A DNA stretch of 6,438 nt from Solirubrobacteraceae bacterium (GTDB lineage Bacteria; Actinomycetota; Thermoleophilia; Solirubrobacterales; Solirubrobacteraceae), in contig JALOLQ010000173.1 in NCBI GenBank assembly GCA_025455895.1, positions 1 to 6,438 of the forward strand. Reading direction: 5' to 3'. Positions 1 to 6,071 of this stretch are shown here, piece by piece. Below the pieces are notes generated by a model, which was not told where the DNA came from, ran no database searches, and saw only the letters and a program-made list of their open reading frames with translations. The position numbers were made by a program, and so were the translations under genes. Within the stretch, counting starts at the first letter, position 1; each line of letters starts with the position of its first letter.

Positions 1-38
1 AGTTCCCACGGCGTGACGCCGCCGTGCGCGCTCGTCAG

Positions 39-60
39 GAGCGGCGGCGGGCCGCCGCTC
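39..60. repeat. Perfect 10-base inverted repeat (strong hairpin)
   Basis: The arms gagcggcggc (39-48) and gccgccgctc (51-60) are exact reverse complements separated by two bases. In RNA this would fold as about a 9-bp all but pure G/C stem with a 4-base loop. There is no T tract after it, so it is not a canonical intrinsic terminator, although U-less hairpin terminators are proposed in high-GC actinobacteria. A weaker perfect 7-base repeat (7-13 with 20-26, six-base loop) lies just upstream. The sequence match is certain; the function is unknown. Confidence 0.6.
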
Positions 61-249
61 GCTCGGTGCGTCCCACTCCCTCGAGCGAAAGGCCCGGCCG
101 AGGGTGGTTCCCGTCAACGGCCCCCTGGCAGGACACGACGGCGCTTGCGACGTCGTGATGAAGCGCAGCCCGCATGGCGGTCCCGGCGGCCGGCGTGGCC
201 GCCGGGCCGGCTGCGGCGCGGAGCGGTCACCGCCGCGGCCCGCCTGTCG

Positions 250-287
250 CCCGCTGTCTCTGGCGCGCCTGCGGGGGTGACAGCGGG
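250..287. repeat. Perfect 9-base inverted repeat, possible operator
   Basis: The arms cccgctgtc (250-258) and gacagcggg (279-287) are perfect complements with a 20-base spacer. The right arm overlaps the -35-like element gtgaca (277-282) of the promoter proposed for the membrane protein gene. That placement suits a repressor or activator site on DNA better than an RNA structure, since it would lie upstream of the transcript. The repeat is seen directly; its regulatory role is inference. Confidence 0.45.
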
Positions 288-305
288 GGCGTGGAGGCGT
301 ACGGT
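277..305 (+). promoter_or_regulatory. Putative sigma-70-type promoter of the membrane protein gene
   Basis: The hexamer gtgaca (277-282) matches the -35 consensus TTGACA at five of six positions. It is followed, after 17 bases, by tacggt (300-305), which fits a TA-N3-T -10 element. The ATG at 318 lies 12 bases beyond the -10, so the transcript would have only a leader of a few bases. This is the best complete promoter match in the window. Confidence 0.5.
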
Positions 306-317
306 TGGGGCTCCGCG

Positions 318-740
318 ATGGGACTCGTTGCGATGCTGTTGCCGGTGCCGGCCGTGGTGGGGCTGATGACGCTCATGGTCAGCGCGCTCGTCTACGGCTT
401 CTTCGGCTCGCCGGCGCGCCGGCCGCGCCCGGTGCTGACGATGCTGCTGCTCGGCCTCGGCCTGCTGACCGTGCCGTTCGGCGTCGGCGCGCTCGCCATC
501 CGCGCGCCCGAGATCGGCCTGCTCGTCGTCTCGGCGGGCGTCCTGCTGTTCGCCGGCGCCGCGTACCTGCTGCGCGCGCCGGGCGGCGAGGGCGGCGACG
601 ACGAGGGCGGCGGCGGGGGCGGCCCGCGGCGGCCGACCGACCCCGACGAGGGACCCGGCGGCCTCGCGGTGGACTGGGACGCGTTCGACCGCGAGCGCGA
701 GGCCTGGGAGCCGGATCGGCCCCGCACGGGGACCCGCTGA
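318..740 (+). CDS. Small three-helix membrane protein, function unknown
   Basis: This encodes a 140-residue protein that I do not recognise. Three hydrophobic stretches are visible at about residues 4-27, 37-62 and 67-86, so it is probably an inner-membrane protein. A cytosolic-type tail follows: a run of Gly/Asp/Glu at about 90-102, then a proline/aspartate-rich segment ending in the motif DWDAFDREREAW. I recall similar endings on small actinobacterial membrane proteins, but have not checked this. The ATG at 318 is chosen because a TA-N3-T element lies 12 bases upstream and because the in-frame extension back to 174 has poor codon usage and covers the inverted repeat and promoter. No Shine-Dalgarno sequence is visible. 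The gene ends 25 bases before glpD. Transport, stress or envelope roles cannot be distinguished. Confidence 0.7.
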   Translation: MGLVAMLLPVPAVVGLMTLMVSALVYGFFGSPARRPRPVLTMLLLGLGLLTVPFGVGALAIRAPEIGLLVVSAGVLLFAGAAYLLRAPGGEGGDDEGGGGGGPRRPTDPDEGPGGLAVDWDAFDREREAWEPDRPRTGTR

Positions 741-749
741 CCCGGCGGG

Positions 750-755
750 TAGCCT
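750..755 (+). promoter_or_regulatory. Putative -10 element (tagcct) for glpD
   Basis: The TA-N3-T hexamer tagcct lies in the 25-base gap between the membrane protein gene and glpD, ten bases before the glpD ATG. Transcription would start only about 0-4 bases before the start codon. No convincing -35 element and no Shine-Dalgarno sequence are seen. Confidence 0.4.
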
Positions 756-826
756 TGCGCGGGCGATGATCAGCCGCGACCAGGCCCTCGCCGCCCTCGT
801 CTCCGAGCCGTTCGACGTCGTCGTGA

Positions 827-857
<31 letters not shown>

Positions 858-2040
858 GCTCGACGCCGCCAGCCGCGGCTACGCCGTGGCGCTGGTCGAG
901 AAGGCCGACTTCGCCTCGGGCACGTCGAGCCGCTCGTCGAAGCTCGTCCACGGCGGGCTGCGCTACCTGCAGAACTTCGATCTCGGGCTCGTCCGCGAGG
1001 CGCTGCTCGAGCGCCAGCTGATGGTGAAGCTCGCGCCGCACCTCGTGAAGCCGCTGCCGATCGTCGTCCCGGCGTTCGAGGGCGAGAAGCTCGACCGGCT
1101 CGTCGGGGTGGGGCTGAACCTCTACGACGTCATGTCCGTGGACAAGCTGCGCGGGCGCCGGCGGCGCGCGGACGACGCCGAGGACGGGTTCGCCGACTGG
1201 GCGCCCGAGCGCCACCGGATCATCTCCGGCGAGGAGGTGGTCGAGCGGCTCCCGGCGCTCGCCGGGCGCGAGCCGACCTCCGGCTACCTCTTCTACGACT
1301 GCCAGACGGACGATTCGCGGCTCGTGCTCACCGTGCTCGCCGAGGCCGAGCGCTTCGGCGCGGTGTGTGCGAACCGCCTGCTCGTCACCGGGCTGATCGA
1401 GGAGGGCGGCCGCGCCGCGGGCGTCGCGGTGCGGGACGCCGAGAGCGGCGAGGCGCTGGAGATCCGCGCCGCGAACGTCATCAACGCGACCGGCGTCTGG
1501 GCGGACCGGATCCGCCCCGGCGAGCTCCACGACGAGGCCGAGGTGCCCCGGATCGCGCCGAGCCGCGGCACCCACATCACGCTCGCCGCCGGCCAGATCC
1601 CGCTCGTCGACGGCGCGATCGTCCCGGCCGGCGAGGGCCGCTCGATCTTCGCGCTGCCGTGGCTCGGCTCGACGCTCATCGGCACCACCGACAACGACTA
1701 CGACGAGGACGACCTCGACCACGTGCAGCCCGCCGGCAGCGACGTCGCCTACCTGCTCGACGCCGCCAACGCGTTCTTCGGGACCGCCTTCACCGCGGCC
1801 GACGTCACCGGCGCGTTCGCCGGGGTGCGGCCGCTGATCTCCACCGGCGACCCGAAGAAGTCGGTCGACATCTCGCGCAAGGCCGAGCTCTACGAGACGA
1901 GCAGCGGGATGATCACGATCACCGGCGGCAAGCTCACCACCTGGCGGCGGATGGCGAAGATGGCCGTGGACCGGATGGTCGAGCGCGAGGCGCGCGACGC
2001 GCCGTGCCGCACGCACGAGATCCCGCTCGGACAGGCCGTC

Positions 2041-2071
2041 GCCGCCGCGGACCTGCCACGCCGCGCGCCGC
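2041..2071 (+). other. Probable deletion/frameshift junction in glpD
   Basis: Upstream of this interval the coding frame is the one beginning at 766; downstream, recognisable GlpD sequence is read one base later. Frame 1 is still plausible through LGQAVAAADLP (to about 2058), and the second frame is already plausible from HAARREQ (about 2057). The join is therefore almost seamless apart from the missing sequence, as expected of a deletion rather than a single-base indel alone. Confidence 0.7.
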
Positions 2072-2293
2072 GAGCAGGCGCGCACCGTCGGGGACGCGCT
2101 GCTGCGCCGCACCCGCCTGGCGCTGCTCGCCGCGCGCGAGGTCGCCGCGCCGGACGGCGCCGCCGCCCGGCGGGTCGCGCAGGCGATGGGCGGCGAGCTG
2201 GGCTGGGACGAGGCGCGCACCGCCGCGGAGGCCGAGGCGTTCCTGGCCGAGGCCGCCGCCGAGGGAATCGTCGCGGGCGCCCCGGCCGCTGCG

Positions 2294-2299
2294 TACCCT
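2294..2299 (+). promoter_or_regulatory. Putative -10 element (taccct) for the secreted protein gene
   Basis: The hexamer taccct is formed by the last two sense codons of glpD. It lies 11 bases before the GTG at 2311, the same arrangement as at the neighbouring genes, and so supports that start over the ATG at 2329. No -35 match is evident. Confidence 0.3.
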
Positions 2300-2310
2300 T
2301 GACGGCACTC

Positions 2311-4281
2311 GTGACTTCGGCGGCACGGATGACGCTGCGCCGCGGCCTGACCGCGGCCATCGCCCTGACGGCCCTCGCCTGCGCGGCTCCCGCGCAGGCG
2401 CAGCGCCCCGCGGGCATCTTCGCTCCGGGCGTCCCCGTGGACGGCCCGAGCGCCGACGTGCGCGCGCTCGGCGAGGTCGACGTCGCCCGCGACGGCGGCG
2501 CCGCGATCGCCTACGTGCGCCGCGACGGCGGGGAGGACCACGCGTTCCTCGCGCTGGCGGACGCCGGCGTCCCCGGCCCCGGCGGCCGCCTCGACGGCGG
2601 GCTGCCCGCGCTGATCGGCCGGCCCGCGGTCGCCGCCTCGGACGGCGGGCGCGTCGTCGCGGTGTTCGCGAACGCCGCCGGCGTGTACGCCAGCGTCCGT
2701 CCCGACGCGACGCAGCCGTTCGGGGCTCCCCAGCAGATCGGCGGCGCCGGCGCCGCCGATCCGGTGGTGGACATGGCCCCGACCGGCGTCGCCTACGCGG
2801 CCTGGACGGAGAACGGCGACGTCCGCGCCGCGTACCTGCCGCGCCGCACCGCCGCCTTCCAGAGCTACGCGGGCGCCGCGGACGCCGACCCGGCGCGCGT
2901 CGCCGGCGCGGGCCCGGCCCGCCGCCCGCGCGTGGCGGCCTCCGCCGACGGCACGGGCCTCGTCGTCTGGGGCGAGCCGGACGGCGCGGGCGTGACCCGC
3001 GTCTACGCGCGGCGCCTCGTGCGCGAGCGCCTTTCGGCCGTCGTCGCCGACGCGAGCGTCGCGAGCTTCGAGGGCCGCACGGGCGGCGCCGCCGACACCC
3101 CCGACGTCGGCTTCGAGGACGACTCCTCCTACGCCTGGGTCGCCGTCCGCCAGGCGCTCGACGACGGCGCCGGCGGCACCGTGACCCGCGGGCTGATCCG
3201 CCGCCTGCGCGGCTCGGCGTTCGATCCGCCGTTCGCGATCGACGGCGCCCCGCCCAGCGGCGCCGTCGGCGCGCCGCGCACCGGCGTCAACGGGCGCGGG
3301 CAGGGGCTCGCGACGGTCGAGACCCCGGGCGGCACCGTCGTCGCCTCGGTGATCCGCGACGACACGCCCGGCGCCGTCACCGCGCTCGGCGTCGCGAGCG
3401 GCGTGGCGGCGCTCCCGGTGGCCGCGGCCGCGGAGAACTTCGACGCGATCGTCGCCTGGAACCAGGCCGCGAGCCTCGGCGCCCCGGCCGGCGTGCGCGC
3501 CCGCATCCTCGAGGACGACCCGGCGCTGCCGGTCGCGCCGCCGTTCGGCGCCGACACCGCGCTCAGCGATCCGGCGCTCGGCCCGGTCGACCCCGCCGCG
3601 GGGCTCGACGCGGACGTCAACCGCGCCGGCGACGCGGTGATCGCCTTCATCCAGGGCACCGACACCGACCGCCGCCTCGTCGTGGCCGCCTACGACCGCG
3701 CACCCGGCGCGCCCGCGGGGACCACCACGACGAACTGGCGGCGCGCGGCGCGCGCCCCGCTGGCCTGGTCGCCGGCCTTCGACGTGTGGAGCGGCGGGAT
3801 GAGCTACCAGGTGCTGCTCGACGGGCAGCCGCTGGCGACGACCGGCGCCGCGTCGCTGGTCCCGCCGCTGCCGATCCCGGACGGCACCCACACCTGGCAG
3901 GTGATCGCCACCGACCGTCGCGGCCAGGTCGCCCGCTCGGCCACGCGCAACCTGCGGATCGACAGCACGCCGCCCGAGGTCCAGCTGCGCATCAGCGGCC
4001 GCCGCCAGGCCGGCCGGCCCCTGAAGATCACCGTGCAGAGCGTCGAGGAGCCCCCGCCGCTCGGATCGGGCCCCAAGCAGGTGCGCCTGGACTTCGGCGA
4101 CCGCTCGCCCGCCGTCGCGCTCGCCGGCGAGGTCGCGACGTTCCCGAAGGTCTTCCGCCGCGGGCGCTTCACGCTGCGCGCCAGCGCGCGCGACAACGCC
4201 GGCAACGCGACCGTGCTGCGCCGCGTGATCACGATCAAGGCGGCGAAGAAGCCGAAGAAGCGCGCGCGGGCCCGCCGGTAG
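2311..4281 (+). CDS. Secreted repeat protein with propeller-like and Ig/PKD-like modules, function unknown
   Basis: Protein of 656 residues from GTG 2311, or 650 from ATG 2329 (residues below count from 2329). The N-terminus is a clear Sec signal peptide: basic MTLRRG, a hydrophobic core, and a probable cut after AQA at 24. Residues 45-460 contain about six or seven loose repeats with the pattern P-x-V-x4-G-x3-V-x-W/F, for example RPAVAASDGGRVVAVF, RPRVAASADGTGLVVW and DADVNRAGDAVIAF, suggesting a beta-propeller. Residues 469-549 look like a fibronectin/Ig-type module (SYQVLLDG, GTHTWQVIATD). Residues 549-637 look like a PKD-type module (VRLDFGDRSP, FTLRASARDNAGN). The tail is strongly basic (KKPKKRARARR). 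No catalytic motif is visible. A surface or matrix binding role is a guess. It starts 8 bases after glpD ends; no functional link is evident. Confidence 0.72.
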   Translation: MTSAARMTLRRGLTAAIALTALACAAPAQAQRPAGIFAPGVPVDGPSADVRALGEVDVARDGGAAIAYVRRDGGEDHAFLALADAGVPGPGGRLDGGLPALIGRPAVAASDGGRVVAVFANAAGVYASVRPDATQPFGAPQQIGGAGAADPVVDMAPTGVAYAAWTENGDVRAAYLPRRTAAFQSYAGAADADPARVAGAGPARRPRVAASADGTGLVVWGEPDGAGVTRVYARRLVRERLSAVVADASVASFEGRTGGAADTPDVGFEDDSSYAWVAVRQALDDGAGGTVTRGLIRRLRGSAFDPPFAIDGAPPSGAVGAPRTGVNGRGQGLATVETPGGTVVASVIRDDTPGAVTALGVASGVAALPVAAAAENFDAIVAWNQAASLGAPAGVRARILEDDPALPVAPPFGADTALSDPALGPVDPAAGLDADVNRAGDAVIAFIQGTDTDRRLVVAAYDRAPGAPAGTTTTNWRRAARAPLAWSPAFDVWSGGMSYQVLLDGQPLATTGAASLVPPLPIPDGTHTWQVIATDRRGQVARSATRNLRIDSTPPEVQLRISGRRQAGRPLKITVQSVEEPPPLGSGPKQVRLDFGDRSPAVALAGEVATFPKVFRRGRFTLRASARDNAGNATVLRRVITIKAAKKPKKRARARR

Positions 4282-4284
4282 GCT
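4279..4284 (+). promoter_or_regulatory. Putative -10 element (taggct) for the reductase-folP unit
   Basis: The hexamer taggct begins with the TAG stop codon of the preceding gene and lies ten bases before the ATG at 4295. Spacing is the same as for glpD. It would give a leaderless or near-leaderless mRNA covering the reductase and folP. No -35 match is seen. Confidence 0.4.
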
Positions 4285-4294
4285 GCGCGGGCCG

Positions 4295-5050
4295 ATGGAC
4301 GAGCCCGCGCTCCAGACCCTCGAGCCCGGCGCCGCGGACACCACCGCGGCCGCGTTCTGCGAGCGCCTGGGGCTGTGGGACGAGCCGGCCCGCTCCGGCC
4401 GGCCGCGGCTCGTGGCCGCGATGGTCGGAAGCGCGGACGGCCGTGCCACCGTGCAGGGCAGCGCGAGCGGGCTCGGCAGCCCGGCCGACCGCTCGGTGCT
4501 GCGCGAGCTGCGCACCGCCGCCGACGCGCTGCTCGTCGGCCCCTCGACGCTGATCGCCGAGGGCTACGCGACGGTGCTCGACGCCCACCAGCGCGAGCGC
4601 CGCACCGCGCGCGGCCGCGCGCCCGAGCCGCTCGTCGCCACGATCTCGCGCCGCCTCGACCCGCGCCTGGCGGACGTGCCGCTGCTCGCCGAGCCGCAGA
4701 CGCGGATGCTCGTCCTCACCGAGTCCGAGGCGCCGCTGGCGAGCGCCGGCGCCGACCTCGAGGTCGCCCGGTTCGCCCCGGGCGCGTTGACCGGGCGGGC
4801 CGCGCTCGAGCATCTGGCGGGCGCCGGCGCGCGCGTCGTGCTCACCGAGGGCGGCCCGTCGCTGCTGCACGCGCTGATCGCCGAGGGGCTCGTCGACGAC
4901 CTCGTGCTGACGCTCGCCCCGGCGCTCGTCGCGGGGGAGGGGCGCAGCGTGCTGCACGGGCCGGTGTTCGATCCGCCGGTCGCGCTGCGCCTCGAGGACG
5001 TCCTGCGCGCCGAGCACCACCTGTTCCTGCGCTACGTACCCGTCTCGTGA
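4295..5050 (+). CDS. RibD C-terminal/DHFR-fold reductase, Rv2671-like (pyrimidine reductase family)
   Basis: A 251-residue protein consisting of one RibD_C (DHFR-like) domain with no deaminase domain. Visible family features are VGSADGRATVQG (44-55), LGSPADRSVLREL (60-72), ALLVGPSTLIAEGY (78-91), the glycine motif TEGGPSLL (184-191) that contacts NADPH, DDLVLTLAPALVAG (201-214) and the closing RYVPV. Relatives reduce a pyrimidine in riboflavin synthesis or, in Mycobacterium tuberculosis Rv2671, reduce dihydrofolate as an alternative DHFR. The sequence resembles Rv2671 as I remember it in length and in the ATV-x-G and EGGP-x-LL segments. Its TGA overlaps the folP GTG by four bases, which favours a folate role. 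No RBS precedes the ATG at 4295; a TA-N3-T element does. Family membership is secure; the substrate is inference. Confidence 0.85.
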   Translation: MDEPALQTLEPGAADTTAAAFCERLGLWDEPARSGRPRLVAAMVGSADGRATVQGSASGLGSPADRSVLRELRTAADALLVGPSTLIAEGYATVLDAHQRERRTARGRAPEPLVATISRRLDPRLADVPLLAEPQTRMLVLTESEAPLASAGADLEVARFAPGALTGRAALEHLAGAGARVVLTEGGPSLLHALIAEGLVDDLVLTLAPALVAGEGRSVLHGPVFDPPVALRLEDVLRAEHHLFLRYVPVS

Positions 5051-5964
5051 GCACCCTCCTGCCGCCCCTGGACGTCGCGGGCCGCCGCCTGAGCATCGAG
5101 CGCGGGCGCCCGCTCGTCATGGGGATCGTCAACGCGAACCCCGATTCGTTCTCCGATCGCGTACGGCTCGACACCACCGCGCGGCAGTTCGACCACGCGA
5201 TGGCCCTCGTGGCCGACGGCGCGGACCTGATCGACGTGGGCGGCGAATCGGGCGTGACGTACACCGGCGTCAGCGCCGCCGAGGTCGAGGCCGGGCGGGT
5301 CGTGCCGCTGATCGAGCGCCTGGCCGCCGAGGGCGTGCTCGTCTCGGTGGACACCTGGAAGCCCGCCGTGGCGCGCGCGGCGATCGCCGCCGGCGCGGGG
5401 ATCCTCAACGACGTCAGCGGCCTGGCCGACCCGGGGCTGGCCGACGTGTGCGCGCAGACCGGCGCGGCGCTCGTCGTCATGCACACCCGCGCGGCGCCCA
5501 AGCAGGAGCACTTCGCCGACTACGGCGGGCGCGTCGTGGAGGACGTCGAGGCGTTCCTGCGCGAGCGCCTGGCGCTGGCGATCGGCCGCGGCGTGCCCGA
5601 GGAGCGGCTGATCGTCGATCCGGGGCCCGACTTCGCCAAGACGCCCGCCGAGAGCGCCGAGGTGCTGCGCGCGCTCGGGGTCCTGCACGCGCTCGGGCGG
5701 CCGATCCTGCTGCCCGTCTCGCGCAAGTACCTCATCGGGGCGATCACCGGGCGAGCCCCGGACGAGCGCCTCGCGGGCACGCTCGCGGCGCTCGCCCACG
5801 GCGTCGCCGCCGGCGCGGCGATCGTGCGCGTCCACGACGTCGCCGCCGCCGTCGATCACCTGAAGGTCTGGCGCGTCCTGGAGGGGCTCGACCCCGTGCC
5901 CGATCCCGATCCCGGCGACGACGCGCTGAAGTGGATCCGGGCCTCCGCGCCGCCCGCGGGCTGA
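5047..5964 (+). CDS. folP: Dihydropteroate synthase, divergent variant
   Basis: A 305-residue TIM-barrel enzyme expected to join 6-hydroxymethyl-dihydropterin diphosphate with p-aminobenzoate to make dihydropteroate in the cytoplasmic folate pathway. Conserved parts: MGIVNANPDSFSD (25-37), DLIDVGGES (60-68), VSVDTWKPAVARAAI (99-113), NDVSGL (121-126), VVMHTR (143-148), DPGPDFAKT (191-199), VSRKYLIG (224-231) and IVRVHDV (259-265). The pterin-site SRK and RVHD motifs are intact. However, the loop normally read as GGESTRPG is GGESGVTYTG, so the usual Thr-Arg-Pro is absent, and DPGIGFGKT has become DPGPDFAKT. An HTRAAPK segment replaces the usual HMRG-type segment. The C-terminal tail (283-305) is proline/aspartate-rich. 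The GTG start at 5047 overlaps the reductase stop (GTGA), indicating translational coupling. It could be a second, specialised paralogue rather than the only folP. Confidence 0.85.
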   Translation: MSTLLPPLDVAGRRLSIERGRPLVMGIVNANPDSFSDRVRLDTTARQFDHAMALVADGADLIDVGGESGVTYTGVSAAEVEAGRVVPLIERLAAEGVLVSVDTWKPAVARAAIAAGAGILNDVSGLADPGLADVCAQTGAALVVMHTRAAPKQEHFADYGGRVVEDVEAFLRERLALAIGRGVPEERLIVDPGPDFAKTPAESAEVLRALGVLHALGRPILLPVSRKYLIGAITGRAPDERLAGTLAALAHGVAAGAAIVRVHDVAAAVDHLKVWRVLEGLDPVPDPDPGDDALKWIRASAPPAG

Positions 5965-5990
5965 CCCGCGCGCGCCGATCGCGCTAGCGT
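5961..5990 (+). promoter_or_regulatory. Putative rho promoter
   Basis: The hexamer ctgacc (5961-5966, overlapping the folP stop) matches the -35 consensus at four of six positions. It is followed by 18 bases and then tagcgt (5985-5990), a TA-N3-T -10 element. A start near 5997 would give rho a leader of about 75 bases, unlike the near-leaderless genes upstream. Confidence 0.45.
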
Positions 5991-5996
5991 GCGGGG

Positions 5997-6071
5997 CGCA
6001 TCGGGTCACCGGGCGCTGCCACCACGCGCCCGGGTCGCCCACGACCTGCCACACCACAGAAGGAGTTCCCC
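5997..6071 (+). promoter_or_regulatory. rho 5' leader with hairpin and C-rich tract
   Basis: This is the presumed untranslated leader of rho. It contains a perfect 8-bp inverted repeat, ccgggcgc (6009-6016) with gcgcccgg (6026-6033), around a nine-base loop. Next comes a C-rich, G-poor stretch at about 6036-6058, resembling a Rho-loading (rut) site, and then the ribosome binding site. E. coli rho is known to be autoregulated by premature Rho-dependent termination in its leader. A similar feedback here is inference from this layout. Confidence 0.4.
6060..6065 (+). promoter_or_regulatory. Strong ribosome binding site of rho
   Basis: The sequence aaggag (6060-6065) lies six bases before the ATG at 6072 and is close to a perfect Shine-Dalgarno. 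It fixes the rho start. It stands out because no other gene in the window has a comparable site. Confidence 0.8.

Larger units (their letters stand above)
1..299. other. Non-coding, structured upstream region
   Basis: I find no convincing gene here. Open frames cross it on both strands, but they are arginine/proline-rich with no recognisable domain and poor codon choice compared with the genes downstream. The first 120 bases contain at least three consecutive inverted repeats: 7-13 with 20-26, 39-48 with 51-60, and 78-83 with 99-104. A further hairpin, 134-139 with 150-155 (arms acgacg/cgtcgt), follows, and another inverted repeat lies at 250-287. A TGA at 14-16 could be the end of a gene lying off the left edge, in which case the first hairpins would sit in its 3' region. 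It could also be part of a structured RNA or a long leader. I could not match it to RNase P RNA, tmRNA, SRP RNA, tRNA or a riboswitch class that I know. Confidence 0.45.

Noticed and set aside
1..160. Known structured RNA (RNase P RNA, tmRNA, SRP RNA, cobalamin or c-di-GMP riboswitch)
   Set aside because: Fragments such as ggcagga and, on the minus strand, gtgggacgcacc recall parts of riboswitch consensus sequences, but the other obligatory conserved blocks are missing.
174..317. N-terminal extension of the membrane protein to an ATG at 174
   Set aside because: The extension has poorer codon usage and would bury the promoter-like pair and the inverted repeat. The ATG at 318 fits the start-proximal motif seen at the other genes.
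2377..2384. Possible lipoprotein signal (Cys 18 of the secreted protein)
   Set aside because: The residues before the cysteine are A-L-A, which do not fit the lipobox; AQA at 22-24 gives a better ordinary signal peptidase site.
1365..4553. Long plus-strand frame overlapping glpD and the secreted protein gene
   Set aside because: The translation is an arginine-rich shadow of the real frames with no recognisable motif.
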